Source: Nocardia sp. (GTDB lineage Bacteria; Actinomycetota; Actinomycetes; Mycobacteriales; Mycobacteriaceae). Taken from it: DNA of 64,000 nucleotides. Made by a program: the position numbers and the translations under genes. Of this stretch, positions 10,319 to 23,300 are shown piece by piece. The notes beneath the pieces were generated by a model. The model did no database searches and had not been told where the DNA came from. It worked only from the letters and a program-made list of their open reading frames with translations. Every line of letters starts with the position of its first letter. Position 1 is the stretch's first letter. Location of the stretch: positions 1-64,000 of the forward strand of contig NZ_JAODNK010000025.1 in the NCBI RefSeq assembly GCF_025465275.1. The letters are read 5' to 3'.

Positions 10319-11914
10319 ATGGGATTCCGTCCGACCGATGTCCTGATCCTGTCCGGTGCGCTGACCGTGGGTGCGATCCTGCTCCCCGCCGCGCCCGCCG
10401 GTGCGACGGAGCCATGGGCGCCGCCGCCCATGAACATCTGCGGGGAAACAGGATTCGACCCACTGGCGCGGGAGTCCAAACCGGATACCGCACAGCCGCA
10501 ACCCGATCCGACCATTCGCATCCAGGTGCCGGTACCGCAGCTCACCACGGTGCCGGTGCCCGGGCCCAAGCCGGACAAAACCCGGATCGACCCGGTCGCG
10601 CTGCCGGAGGATCCGTGCGCCGCGCCCTGCCCGGATATTCGCAGCAGCCCCAAGCCGGCGGAAACCACACCGCCGGAGGGCAATCCGACCGGTGAGCCCG
10701 CCACCCCCGGCGGGCCCGACGCCTCCAGCAGCGCACCGCCGACCACTCCGAACGCCGGCGGCGACGGACCGCGCCCGGCGCCACAGATCGAACTGCAGCC
10801 GGACACCGAACCCATCCCGATTCCGGTACCGGGTGGCGAACCGCCCGAACCGCAGGCCCCGCCGGCCGTGGATGTGCAGCCGCCCGCCGCCGCACCCGTG
10901 GCCGCGGCGGTCACCCCGCGCGATGTGAAATCGGTGCAGCTGGTCAATCAGATCACCGGGCACGGTTCGGTCAACCGCACCGATACCCGCTGGTCGGTGG
11001 ACGGCACCGACCTCGGCCTGATCTGGGAGAACAAGCCCGGCCAGGTGGCGGTCGTCTTCGGAGACACCTTCGGCAAGGGCTGGAGCCCCATCGGCGCGGG
11101 CACCGGCGACCAGGACTGGCGCAGCAACACCATCGCCTACAGCAGCAATCACGATCTCGCAGGCGGGCTGATCCTCGATAATTTCGCCCAGGACAGCCGC
11201 TGCCACGCCGCCGAGATCCTGGACAGCCGCAAGATCAAGAACTTCGAGATCACCACCATTCCGACCTCCGGCTTCGCCGTCGGCGACCGGCAGTACATGA
11301 CCTATATGTCGGTCAATCGGTGGAGCAAGATCCCGGGCATGTGGTGGACCAACAACGGCGGCATCGCCTGGTCCGACGACAATGGCAGCACCTGGACCAA
11401 ATCCCAATGGGCCCGCTGGGACAACCTGTTCGGGCTCGGGCGCTTCCAGGTCGCGACCATGGTGCCGCACGGCGACTACGTCTACATGTTCGGAACACCC
11501 AACGGGCGCATGGGCGTCATCGGCCTCGCCCGCGTGCCCGCGACGCAGGTGCTGAACAAGACCGCCTACCAGTACTGGGTCGACGGGAACTGGGTCGCCG
11601 CCGACGGGGCCAACGAATTGCTCGCCACCCCAATTGTTTCCGGCACCGCCAGCGAACTGTCGCTGCGCTACGACCAGGACACCGGGCAGTGGCAGATGGT
11701 GTACCTGGACCTGCAGCGGCATCAGATCGTGCTGCGGACCGCCGCGGAACCGCAAGGGACATGGACGGATCCGGTCAAGCTCATCGATATCGACGACTAT
11801 CCGACGGCGTACGGCGGCTTCATGCATCCGTGGTCGACCGGTAAGGATCTGTACTTCACCATGTCGGCCTGGAACAGCTACAACGTGTACCTCATGCACG
11901 CGTCACTGAAGTGA
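10319..11914 (+). CDS. secreted DUF4185 domain-containing protein
   Basis: N-terminal signal-like segment, Pro-rich linker, then DLGLIWEN...VFGDTFG...DWRSNTIAYSSN. Confidence 0.82.
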   Translation: MGFRPTDVLILSGALTVGAILLPAAPAGATEPWAPPPMNICGETGFDPLARESKPDTAQPQPDPTIRIQVPVPQLTTVPVPGPKPDKTRIDPVALPEDPCAAPCPDIRSSPKPAETTPPEGNPTGEPATPGGPDASSSAPPTTPNAGGDGPRPAPQIELQPDTEPIPIPVPGGEPPEPQAPPAVDVQPPAAAPVAAAVTPRDVKSVQLVNQITGHGSVNRTDTRWSVDGTDLGLIWENKPGQVAVVFGDTFGKGWSPIGAGTGDQDWRSNTIAYSSNHDLAGGLILDNFAQDSRCHAAEILDSRKIKNFEITTIPTSGFAVGDRQYMTYMSVNRWSKIPGMWWTNNGGIAWSDDNGSTWTKSQWARWDNLFGLGRFQVATMVPHGDYVYMFGTPNGRMGVIGLARVPATQVLNKTAYQYWVDGNWVAADGANELLATPIVSGTASELSLRYDQDTGQWQMVYLDLQRHQIVLRTAAEPQGTWTDPVKLIDIDDYPTAYGGFMHPWSTGKDLYFTMSAWNSYNVYLMHASLK

Positions 11915-12764
11915 TCCGGCGGAAGCGCAGCGCCTGACCGGGCCGGGCCTGTGCCACCGCGTCCACATCGGCGTCGACCACCACGCCGATCACCGGATAG
12001 CCGCCGGTGATCGGATGATCGGCCAGGAAAACCACCGGCTGGCCGCTCGGCGGGACCTGGATCGAACCCAGAGCCATACCCTCCGTGGGTAATTCGCCGG
12101 AATTGGCGCGTTGTAAGACAGGACCCGTACGGCGGTCCAGGCGGGTGCCCACGCGGTCGGTATCGGAGGATACGGTCCATTCGCCTTCGAACAGTGCGGG
12201 CACATTCGCGAACCAGTCGTCACGCGGGCCGGGCAGCACCCGGATCGTCAACCGGCCCGCGCGCGGGGGCACTACCGGAGCCACATCCACGATCGGATGG
12301 ACACGTGGCGGGATGCCCACGGGCAGTTGATCTCCCGGCCGCAGGGGCTCGGGGCCGATACCCGACAGGGTGTCCCGGCTTCGCGAACCGAGCACGAGTG
12401 GGACGTCGATGCCGCCGCGCACTGCCACGTAGCTGCGCAGGCCCGACAATGCCCAGCCCAGCCGAAGCCGCTGCCCCTCTTCGATTTCCAGCACACTCGC
12501 CGCACCCATCGGACGGCCGTCCACAGTCGCCGGCGCGGACGCACCGGTCACCGCCACCGTGAGATGGCGTTGCGCGAGCAACTCCAGACCACCGAACAAT
12601 GCCTCGATTCCGGCTGCGCCCTCCGGATTTCCGACCAGTCGGTTCGCCAACCGCAGGGAGGCGCGATCCGCCGCGCCCGCGATACCGACACCGGAATCGA
12701 ACCAGCCGGGACGACCCAGATCCTGGATGGTCGCCAGCGGGCCGACCCGCTCGACCCGGATCAC
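11892..12764 (-). CDS. pxpC: 5-oxoprolinase subunit C (biotin-dependent carboxyltransferase-like)
   Basis: IRVERVGPLATIQDLGRPGWFDSGVGIAGAADRASLRLANRLVGN. Confidence 0.9.
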   Translation of the reverse strand: MIRVERVGPLATIQDLGRPGWFDSGVGIAGAADRASLRLANRLVGNPEGAAGIEALFGGLELLAQRHLTVAVTGASAPATVDGRPMGAASVLEIEEGQRLRLGWALSGLRSYVAVRGGIDVPLVLGSRSRDTLSGIGPEPLRPGDQLPVGIPPRVHPIVDVAPVVPPRAGRLTIRVLPGPRDDWFANVPALFEGEWTVSSDTDRVGTRLDRRTGPVLQRANSGELPTEGMALGSIQVPPSGQPVVFLADHPITGGYPVIGVVVDADVDAVAQARPGQALRFRRITSVTRA

Positions 12765-12882
12765 GGAAGATCACCACTACCAGCAGGATTCGAGCGCCGG
12801 TGTGCACTACGGAGCAGCACGCCGCTACACATGGACACCGGGTCCCGGCGAAACTCGCAGACAGACAGGCCGATCCACATCC

Positions 12883-13614
12883 TCATCCACGCTCCTCGAC
12901 GTCCACGAACTGCACTCGGGCGCCGGCACGGACTACCGCGGGCGGATCACGATCTACATCCCACATCGACAGGTCCGTCGTGCCGATGAGCTGCCAGCCG
13001 CCGGGACTGCGGCGCGGGTACACCGCCGAATAGCCGCCCGCCAATGCGACCGCACCGCGCGGAATGGCGGTGCGGGACTGGGTGCGGCGGGGGACCGTCA
13101 GGCGGCCGTCGGGGGATTCGAGGTAGCCGAAGCCGGGGGCGAATCCCACGAAGGCGCAACGCCATACGATGCCGGTGTGCTCGGCGATCACCTCGGCCGG
13201 AGTCAGACCCAGCAGGCGCGCGACATCGGGCAGATCCGCACCGTCGTAGCGGACGGGAATCTCGACAGGTTCATCCCGGAAGCCATCACCACCCACCGCA
13301 TCGTCCGGACGATCCGCAGCATCCGGCAACCAGCCGGGAAGCCGGCGCGCGCCCGCCGCCACCCGCGCCTCGGATTCCAGGCGTGTCAGCAGCGAATTCA
13401 ACTGCTGCCGCACCGCTTCCGCAGCGGCGGGAGAGGACAGCGTCACCAGTACGGTCGCCGCGGCGGGCAGCACATCCACCACACCCGCAGGCCGCGCGCG
13501 CAGGGCCACCACCAGTTCCGCAATCATGCCGTGCTGTGGCGGAATCACCAGCAGCGCACAATCACCCGCCGAGCGAACCTCACCGGAGAGCGACACGGAC
13601 TCCGAATCAGTCAT
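12883..13614 (-). CDS. pxpB: 5-oxoprolinase subunit B (KipI/allophanate hydrolase subunit 1)
   Basis: FVGFAPGFGYL...PRRTQSRTAIPRGAVALAGGYSAVYPRRSPGGWQLIG. Confidence 0.9.
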   Translation of the reverse strand: MTDSESVSLSGEVRSAGDCALLVIPPQHGMIAELVVALRARPAGVVDVLPAAATVLVTLSSPAAAEAVRQQLNSLLTRLESEARVAAGARRLPGWLPDAADRPDDAVGGDGFRDEPVEIPVRYDGADLPDVARLLGLTPAEVIAEHTGIVWRCAFVGFAPGFGYLESPDGRLTVPRRTQSRTAIPRGAVALAGGYSAVYPRRSPGGWQLIGTTDLSMWDVDRDPPAVVRAGARVQFVDVEERG

Positions 13615-13888
13615 GACGGGCCTCTCGCGCGAAGTCCTCCACTGTAATACCGTCTGCGTCCACAGCAGCCCGAATGCGCGGGCCGTCTCCATGACGACGA
13701 GCAGTCGCCGTGCATGTAGCAGGCCACCGGTCGGGGTCGGCAGTAGTCATCACATGACCCTCACGCAAGGGCCTGCAAAGGAATGCCGCTTTCGTCACGA
13801 GCAGCGCGGATGCGACGGACCGGACTTTTTCCGTCCTCGAGAAGTCGACCCGTGCGTAGCAGGCAACAAGTTGGTTCGGGTCGGCAGT
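13607..13888 (-). repeat. Two diverged tandem copies of the pxpA 3' end in the pxpA-pxpB spacer
   Basis: Unit starts (gtcat) at ~13890, 13746, 13610 (periods ~144 and ~136); minus-strand readings RIRAAFDEDGIPLQAFA* / RIRAARDESGIPLQALA* / RIRAAVDADGITVEDFA. Confidence 0.85.
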
Positions 13889-13904
13889 GGTCATGGCCGG
13901 CCTC

Positions 13905-14657
13905 TCATGCGAAGGCCTGCAAGGGAATGCCGTCCTCGTCGAAAGCAGCGCGGATGCGGCGGGCCATTTCTACGGCGGCGGGGGAGTCGCCGTGGACGCA
14001 GATGCTGGCGGCGGAGACGGGCACGGTGCTGCCGTCCACGGTGCGGGCCTTGCCGGTGCGGGCAATCGAAAGGGCCTGGGCGACTGCCTCGTCCGCGTGC
14101 AGGACGGCGCCGGGGAGGCCGCGGGGGGCGAGCAGGCCGTCGGGGGTGTAGGCGCGGTCGGCGAAACCCTCACCGGAGAAGGGGGTTCCGGCTGCTTGCG
14201 CGGCCTGCTCCATTTCGGTGCCTGCCGGGCCCAATAGGGCCAGGCGGGAATCGAATTCGCGCATAGCCGCGACGATCGCGTCCGCCAGGGCACGGTCCAC
14301 GGCGGCGGCGTGGTAGAGCGCGCCGTGCGGTTTCACATAGCGGACCCGGTCACCGGCGGCGCGGGCGAAAGCGTCGAGACTGCCTATTTGGTAGAGGGTT
14401 TCGTCGCGCAGCGCGGCGGCGGGGACGGCGAGGGCGCGGCGGCCGAAACCCGCAAGGTCCCGGTAGCCGACGTGTGCGCCGATGCGGACACCCCCCTCGA
14501 CGGCGAGCGCACAGGTGCGGCGCATGATCGACGGGTCGCCGGCGTGGAAGCCACACGCGATATTGGCGCTGGTGACCACCTCGAGCATGGCGGCGTCGTC
14601 ACCCATGCGGTACGCGCCGAAACCCTCGCCCAGATCGCTGTTCAGGTCCACCGTCAT
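13905..14657 (-). CDS. pxpA: 5-oxoprolinase subunit A (LamB/YcsF family)
   Basis: MTVDLNSDLGEGFGAYRMGDDAAMLEVVTSANIACGFHAGDP. Confidence 0.95.
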   Translation of the reverse strand: MTVDLNSDLGEGFGAYRMGDDAAMLEVVTSANIACGFHAGDPSIMRRTCALAVEGGVRIGAHVGYRDLAGFGRRALAVPAAALRDETLYQIGSLDAFARAAGDRVRYVKPHGALYHAAAVDRALADAIVAAMREFDSRLALLGPAGTEMEQAAQAAGTPFSGEGFADRAYTPDGLLAPRGLPGAVLHADEAVAQALSIARTGKARTVDGSTVPVSAASICVHGDSPAAVEMARRIRAAFDEDGIPLQAFA

Positions 14658-14735
14658 GGGTCCGATTGTAGAAGTGACTCGAGTCACTTCGGAGAATCCG
14701 GAGATGTCACCACCGGCCAGTACGCTCGAAAAATC

Positions 14736-15563
14736 ATGGCCACCTATTTCGATCCGAAGGCCTGGTCACCTTTGCGGGCGGTGGACCTGGGCATGGACCT
14801 GGGGAAACGCCTGTTCGACCAGACCTGGGTCGATCAGTGGGCGAGCTTTACCACCGCCTGGATCGAACCTGTCACCGACTTCGGGGTCGGGACCGTCACC
14901 GCGCTCATGCCCGATGTGCTCATGACACTGCTGTCCGAAGGCATTCTCAGCCAGTTCGGCGGGCAGGAGGTGAGCGCCACCTTCCTCGGGCACGATCTGC
15001 GGGCCACGCTGCACACGCTCAAGGTGCGGCGGCGCGGCGCGAATTTCCAGACCAAAACCGTTCTCACCGGGCTTTATTGGAATCAGCATCCGGTCGAGGA
15101 ACTGACCGTCATCGCACACGGGGTGCGGCTGGTGCCGGGGGTGCCGACCAAACTGCGGGCGCAGCAGCTCGACGTCACCGGGGTGATTTCCCTTGCGGCG
15201 CTGCTGGAATGGTTGAACAGCTGGCAGCGGGACTGGGAATTGTCGCCCGCGCCTGACGGGCTCATTCTGGCGCGGCATCGGCGCAGGCGGGTACGCGCGC
15301 TCGTCGATGCGGATATCACCGACAATGTTCTGACGATCGCCGTGCAGAGCGCGCATTGGCGTGGGATGCGCGCGCCGCGGCGGATGACGATGCTGAAGCC
15401 GATTCCGCTGTCGGACTTGCCTAGTAAGGCGCGGATCGTCAGCACGCAGCGGGTGGGGGAGCACGTCTGCTTCGCCGCCGACCTACCCGGATTGACGGGG
15501 TCGTTCGACCTGGCACAGATCCGGTCGGCGATTGTCGCCGGGACCACGCTGATCATCTTCTGA
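14736..15563 (+). CDS. hypothetical protein, possibly DUF2993/LmeA-like
   Basis: Intact ORF MATYFDPKAWSPLRAVDLGMDLGKRLF..., no diagnostic motif read. Confidence 0.65.
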   Translation: MATYFDPKAWSPLRAVDLGMDLGKRLFDQTWVDQWASFTTAWIEPVTDFGVGTVTALMPDVLMTLLSEGILSQFGGQEVSATFLGHDLRATLHTLKVRRRGANFQTKTVLTGLYWNQHPVEELTVIAHGVRLVPGVPTKLRAQQLDVTGVISLAALLEWLNSWQRDWELSPAPDGLILARHRRRRVRALVDADITDNVLTIAVQSAHWRGMRAPRRMTMLKPIPLSDLPSKARIVSTQRVGEHVCFAADLPGLTGSFDLAQIRSAIVAGTTLIIF

Positions 15564-15597
15564 CCGCATAACGAGGGCCTTCGGCCGAGCCGGGCGT

Positions 15598-17088
<1,491 letters not shown>

Positions 17089-17278
17089 GTCCTTATTATC
17101 CCGGCGCTGCTGCGAATCCTGCGGCCCGTATCAAAGGTAACGACTGATTTCGTACCGTCGGGGTAACTCACCGGGTACGGGCTAACGCAACCAACTATCT
17201 CACCGCCAGCCCGCGACGCTAGGTGCGCGGCACCTGGCAACCGGCAGAAGTCTCGGGGAGGCGGGATATGCTGGCGCG

Positions 17279-17815
17279 GTGTCTCCGGCCGATCGCGCGA
17301 ACAGTCGACGCCGCCAGCCCCGGCGCCGTGGTTCGGCCGGTAGTGCGGCGAAACCTCGCATGCGCACGGTTCGGGAGACCTCCGCCGGTGGACTCGTCGT
17401 CGACGGGTTGGACGGTCCCAGCGAGAAGCGCTGTGCCGCACTGATCGGTCGCACCGATCGGCGCGGGAGATTGCTGTGGTCGCTACCCAAGGGACACATC
17501 GAAGAGGGCGAAACCGCCGAACAGACTGCGATCCGCGAGGTCGCCGAGGAGACCGGCATCAATGGCAGCGTGGTCGCCGAACTGGGCAGCATCGACTACT
17601 GGTTCGTCACCGAGGGCCGGCGGGTACACAAGACCGTGCACCACTATCTGATGCGATTTCTCGACGGCGAACTGTCCGATGCCGACGTGGAGGTCACCAA
17701 GGTGGCCTGGGTTCCCTTGAGCGAACTCGATTCCCGGCTCGCCTACGCTGACGAACGGAGGCTGGCGGAGGTCGCGAACCGGCTGATCGACCGGATGGAG
17801 AACGGCAGACAATGA
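17279..17815 (+). CDS. NUDIX hydrolase (MutT4-like, Rv3908 position)
   Basis: [25 protein letters not shown] Nudix box; synteny with pcnA and DUF6049. Confidence 0.9.
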   Translation: MSPADRANSRRRQPRRRGSAGSAAKPRMRTVRETSAGGLVVDGLDGPSEKRCAALIGRTDRRGRLLWSLPKGHIEEGETAEQTAIREVAEETGINGSVVAELGSIDYWFVTEGRRVHKTVHHYLMRFLDGELSDADVEVTKVAWVPLSELDSRLAYADERRLAEVANRLIDRMENGRQ

Positions 17816-20343
17816 CGCGTGCGGGGTCTGGGCGTCCTGGGCAAGACACCGCGGCGCTGCACCGCTGGATCCTGTCGTTCGTCGCGGTGGTGGTTGCCGT
17901 GCTGACGGTATGTCCGTCCGCTGCGACGGCACAGCCGTCCGGCAGCGGCTCCGGTGCGGCGCCGACCGGACCGAAATTCCTGAAACTGTCCCTTGATTCG
18001 GTGACGCCGACGGCGATCACCGCCAGTAGCGACCCCTATTTCGTGGTGTCCGGCACCATCACCAATATCGGTGACCGGCCGGTCGACGATGTCAGCGTGC
18101 GGATTCAGCGCGCCGCCGCCGTCACCAACCCGAGTGGGTTGCGGTCGACGCTGCGCCTGGACCAGAACAGCTATGACGTCGCGGGCGAATTCCAGGATGT
18201 CGCAGACCGTTTGGACACCGGACAGCGAAAGCAGTTCAGCCTCACCGTCGCCCTGCACTCGGCGGCCGAATTACCCAGCGGGATCTCCTCGATCGATATC
18301 AGCGCGCCCGGCATCTATCCGCTGCTGCTGAACGTCAACGGCGCACCCAGCTACGGCGGTCAGGCGCGACTCGACGACGCCCGCTTCCTGCTGCCCGTGC
18401 TCGGCGTGCCCATCGCCACCCCCGACCCGATGAAACGCACTGTCACACCGACCGTTCCGGCCGTCCCGGACGCGCCGCCGGTCGCCACCACCATGCTGTG
18501 GCCGCTGGCCGACCGGCCTCGCCTGGTCGCCGGCGCGACGGGCTCCGTACAGGGCGAAGCCCTGCTCACCGATGACGATCTGGCGTCCTCGCTCGCCAGC
18601 GGCGGGCGACTCGACCAATTGCTGTCCGCGCTGGAAACCGCGCTCAAACCCGATGGCGGGCACGACCACAAACTCACCAGCGCACTGTGCCTGGCCATCG
18701 ATCCGGACCTGCTGCTCACCGTCTCCGATATGACGGACGACTACCGGGTGCTGGCCAGTCCCTCCGATCCGGACGGCACCACCCGGGCCGGCACCGGCGC
18801 GCACGCCGCCAAGGCCTGGCTGGACCGGCTGCGCACGCTCGCACCCTCGATGTGCGTGGTGGCGCTGCCGTTCGCGCAGGTCGACCCCACCGCGCTGGCT
18901 CAGGTCGGGGACGAGACCCTCTCGGATCGGGCCCTCAACGCACCTGCCGACCTGGTGGATTCGCTGCTGTCGGTGAAATCCGTACGCGGCGTGGCCCTGC
19001 CGGATTCCGGAACCCTCGACGCCGACGGCGCGGGCCTGCTCGCACACCACGGCTACACCACCGCCGTGCTCGCCGACAATGCCGTGGCGGCCTCCGACGG
19101 GCGCAGCAATATCTCCAGCGCCAAAAGCCCGAGCGGCGCAATCGAATCGGTGAATCCGGACATGGTGCGGCTGTCGGGGATCACCCTGCCCACCGCCGGC
19201 GATGTGCCCAACGGCCCCGAACTGCATGCCGCCACCTTCGATATCTGGTCGGCCACCGCACTCGCCGCCATCGGCTCGCATCCGCCGACACCGCCGTTCA
19301 CCCCGGACCGGGTCCGCTACGACGTCACCAACGACTCCCGCGCCGCCCGGCTGCAGGACGCACTCGGCGCGGTCTCCTGGACGGCGCTGAACCCGCAGGC
19401 CGGACGGCCACGGTCCGCGGTGCTCATGCCGCCGCAGCAGTGGGGCGCGAACCGGGACGAGGCCACCGCGCTGCTCGGACAGCTCGACCTGCTCTTCCGC
19501 AACAATCTGGCCGCACCGCGCTCGTTCGCCGAACTGCTGGCGCAGCAACCGGATCCGCAGCCGTACGACCTCGACTACCTGCCCGCCGCCGCGGACGAGG
19601 CCGTGCCCGACCACTTCGCCGAACCGGTCCGGCAGCAGGCGCACAACATCACCGAGCTCATGGGCGCCCTGGTCGACCAGCCGCAGCAGGAACTCACCCC
19701 GCGCACCTTCCTCACCCCGCTGCGTGACGACCTCATCCGGGTGCTGACCACCTCCGACCGGCGCGCCGGCGCCGCCGCGGCCGACACCACCGCACAGCGC
19801 CGCCTCGACCAGACCGCGCGCACCATCGACGACCTGTTCCATTCGGTGACCGTGCTGCCACCCGGCGGCGTCTACACCCTCGCCTCCGAACAGAGCCCGC
19901 TGCTGCTGGTCGCCCGCAACGATCTGCCGGTCGCCATCCGCATCAAATTCCGCATCGACGCACCCACCGAGACAAATATCAAAGACATCGGCGAACAACA
20001 GCTCCCGGCCAAGGGCACCCGGTCCTTCCAGATCCCGACCGAAGTGTCCGACAGCCGAAACCTGGTGATACCCATCGCGCTTACCACACCCGACGGGACC
20101 CCGCTCGGCAATGCCGTATCGGTATCCGTGCGGTCCAACGCCTACGGTCGAGTGTTGGCGATAATTACCGCGTGCGCCGGAGCACTGCTGCTCCTGCTGG
20201 CAGGTCGCCGGCTCTGGCACCGCTTCCGCGGGCAGTCGGATCCGGCGGACGAAGGCTTCGATCCGGAGAGACGACGCCGGGTGAACAAGTACCTGCGCGC
20301 GCGGAAACGCAAGCTGCGAGACGAGAACCAGGAGGCACGGTGA
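17812..20343 (+). CDS. DUF6049 family secreted/membrane protein (Rv3909-like)
   Basis: Signal-like N-terminus, C-terminal [27 protein letters not shown], conserved position upstream of murJ. Confidence 0.85.
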   Translation: MTRAGSGRPGQDTAALHRWILSFVAVVVAVLTVCPSAATAQPSGSGSGAAPTGPKFLKLSLDSVTPTAITASSDPYFVVSGTITNIGDRPVDDVSVRIQRAAAVTNPSGLRSTLRLDQNSYDVAGEFQDVADRLDTGQRKQFSLTVALHSAAELPSGISSIDISAPGIYPLLLNVNGAPSYGGQARLDDARFLLPVLGVPIATPDPMKRTVTPTVPAVPDAPPVATTMLWPLADRPRLVAGATGSVQGEALLTDDDLASSLASGGRLDQLLSALETALKPDGGHDHKLTSALCLAIDPDLLLTVSDMTDDYRVLASPSDPDGTTRAGTGAHAAKAWLDRLRTLAPSMCVVALPFAQVDPTALAQVGDETLSDRALNAPADLVDSLLSVKSVRGVALPDSGTLDADGAGLLAHHGYTTAVLADNAVAASDGRSNISSAKSPSGAIESVNPDMVRLSGITLPTAGDVPNGPELHAATFDIWSATALAAIGSHPPTPPFTPDRVRYDVTNDSRAARLQDALGAVSWTALNPQAGRPRSAVLMPPQQWGANRDEATALLGQLDLLFRNNLAAPRSFAELLAQQPDPQPYDLDYLPAAADEAVPDHFAEPVRQQAHNITELMGALVDQPQQELTPRTFLTPLRDDLIRVLTTSDRRAGAAAADTTAQRRLDQTARTIDDLFHSVTVLPPGGVYTLASEQSPLLLVARNDLPVAIRIKFRIDAPTETNIKDIGEQQLPAKGTRSFQIPTEVSDSRNLVIPIALTTPDGTPLGNAVSVSVRSNAYGRVLAIITACAGALLLLLAGRRLWHRFRGQSDPADEGFDPERRRRVNKYLRARKRKLRDENQEAR

Positions 20344-23300
20344 GCGAGTACGGCGGACCGCGCTCGACCGGCCGACCCGACGGCAGTGACGGCCCGCCCG
20401 CGCGCCGGGCACCGTCGGCGCCCTGGGAGCGTGGTGCGCCCGCACCGCAGCGCCCGGCACCGCAGGGTCCGCATCCGGCACCGCAGGGTCCGCGTCCGGT
20501 ACCACAGGGACCGCGCAGTGGCGGCTTTCCGCCGGTGCCACAGGGAAATCCGCCGGGGGCACCCCGTCGTCCGCTACCCGGTCAACCGTCCGGTCCGCTG
20601 CCGGTGCGGGGACCGCGCCCGGGCGAATCCGGGCCCATCATGCAGCGGCCACCCGCACCCGGACAGCCGCCGCGACAGCCGCAACCGCCGCGCCCGGCGG
20701 GGCCCCCGCGCGGAAACGCCTACGTTCCCGAAGAAGACCGATACCACTGGGGACACGGCAACCCGGCCGATCCCAATCGGGCTCCCGGAATCGGGCCACG
20801 GCCCACCCCGCGCGACGGAATGCGCTACCCGGAGTCGAATCCGGTGCCGCGGCACTCGCAACCTGTGCCCCTGCAGTCGCGCGGCGGGCCGACGACGCGG
20901 GAACAGCAGCAGGTCGAGAAGGCCGAGAACTCGAACGCCCGATTGGTCCGGGACTCCGGATCCATCGCCATCGCGACCCTGGTCAGCCGCATCACCGGCT
21001 TCGGCAAACAGCTGCTGCTGCTGACCGTGCTCGGGCCGGCCATCGCCAGCGCCTTCACCGTCGCCAGCACCATCCCGACCATGATCTCCGAACTGCTGCT
21101 CGGCGCGGTCCTCACCGCCATCGTGGTGCCCACCCTGGTGCGCGCCGAGAAAGAGGACCCCGACGGCGGCAGCGCCTTCGTCCGGCGGCTGTTCACCGCC
21201 GCAATGACCGTGCTGGGTATCGGCACCACTCTGGCCCTCGTACTCGCACCCGTACTGACCACCCACGTCTTTCTCTCGAACGACGGCAAGGTCAATACCG
21301 CGCTCACCACCGCACTGACCTTCCTGCTGCTGCCCGCCGTGTTCTTCTACGGCACCTCGGCGCTGATGATGGCCATCCTGAATACCCACGGTGTGTTCAA
21401 ACCCGGTGCGTGGGCGCCGGTATTGAACAACCTCGTGGTCCTCACGGTTCTCATCGCCTACCGGCTCACACCCGGTGAGATCAGCCTGAATCCCGTCCGC
21501 ATGGGCGATACGAAACTGCTGGTCCTCGGCATCGGCGTGACCGTCGGCGTCGCGGTCCAGGTGATCAGCCTGATGCCCGCCATCCGCCGCGAAGGCATCG
21601 ACCTGCGACCGCTGTGGGGCGTGGACGCCCGGCTCAGGCAGTTCGGCGGCATGGCCGGGGCGATCATGCTGTACGTGCTGATCAGCCAGATCGGCTGGAC
21701 CTTCGCGACCCGCGTCTCCTCACACGTCGATGTCGCCGGTCCCGCCATCTACCAAAATGCCTGGCTGCTCCTGCAATTGCCGTACGGCGTACTCGGCGTG
21801 ACGCTGCTGACCGCGATCATGCCGCGGTTGAGCCGCAATGCCGCCGCCGACGACACACCCGCCGTGGTCGACGATCTCGGCACCGCCACCCGGCTCACCA
21901 TGATCGCGCTCATCCCGGTCGTCACCTTCCTGACCTTCGCCGGACCGCAGATCGGCCGCGCCCTCTACGGCTACGGGCACTTCGGGCCCGGCCAGGCCGG
22001 ACGCCTCGGCGAGGCCGTCTCCTGGTCCGCGTTCACGCTGATCCCGTACGCGCTGGTACTGATCCACCTGCGCGTGTTCTACGCCCGCGAGCAGGCCTGG
22101 ACGCCGACCTGGATCATCCTCGGCATCACCAGCGTGAAGATCGCGCTGTCGGCGCTCGCGCCGGTCGTCGTCGACGAACGCCACGTGGTGATCGCGCTCG
22201 GTGTCGCCAACGGCCTCGGCTTCGTCTCCGGCGCCGTCATCGGTGGCTGGCTGCTGCACCGCAGCCTCGGCGATCTGCGCATGGCCAATGTCGGGCACAC
22301 CATCACCCGGGTGGTGGGGGCCTCGCTGGCCGGTGGTGTGGTCATGTGGACCGCCGACAAAGTCATAGGACTGCACCGGCTTTCGGAGTCGTTCGGCGGC
22401 ATCGGATCACTCGTCCGCGTCGCGCTCACGGCAATCATCATGTTCGGCGTCGCCTTCGGCCTCATGCGGCTGGCCGGGATCCCCGAAATCGTCGCCATCA
22501 CGGTGGCGATCTCGCGGCGCCTCGGCTTCACCCCGCCCGCGCCGGACATGGATCTCGACGGCGGGCCGATCGACGGCATCCACGCAACAACGCTGCTCCC
22601 GAAGCCGGATCTGCGCGCCGCGCCGTACTACTACCGGTTCGACCCATACCTCGACGCGCAGACGATGGTGCTGCCCGTTATCCGACCCGATGCGGTTGAC
22701 ATCACCGGCAAGGGTGAGTTCCCGTACCCTGTTCGGCAGAGAAGCGCAAGCGCCGCATCCGGTGTTCCAGACGACTATGAGAGGCCGGATGAGGGCTCTC
22801 GCGCGGCCTCGGACGACGGCGTCTACCAGGCACCGGGTTCGGCCCAGACACATCGGTCTCCGACATACCAGGGCGAAGGAGGAACCAGGGTGAGCGACGA
22901 CGCGGTGAGCGGCGTCCCGGCCGCCGAATCCGCAGCGGCCGCGGGCGGTGGGCTCTCCACGGATGCGCCCCCGACTCCGGACAAGAAGATCGGAAAGCAG
23001 AGCGGCAAAGCCGATTCCGCCGACCGATCTTCCGGACGCGGCGACCGAGGCGAACCGGACGACCTACCGGACGAAGGTGGCGCAGGCCCCGAAACCGGTG
23101 TCTACGAGGCGATCTCTCCTCAGATGCCGCCCATGCGGGTGGAGGCGACCAAGCGTATTCAGCGCGGTCCCAAACTGCTGCCCGGCGCCTCCGTCGCGGG
23201 CGGCCGCTACCGGTTGCTCGCCGGCCACGGCGGTGCGCGCGGCCTGAAGTTCTGGCAGGCACTGGATGTGAAGCTCGACCGCGAGGTCGCGCTCACCTTC

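Noticed and set aside
10265-11899. 544-aa ORF opposite DUF4185 gene
   Set aside because: Antisense shadow ORF; + strand has coherent domain and secretion signal.
18271-20562. 763-aa ORF opposite DUF6049
   Set aside because: Antisense shadow ORF; the + strand gene fits conserved synteny.
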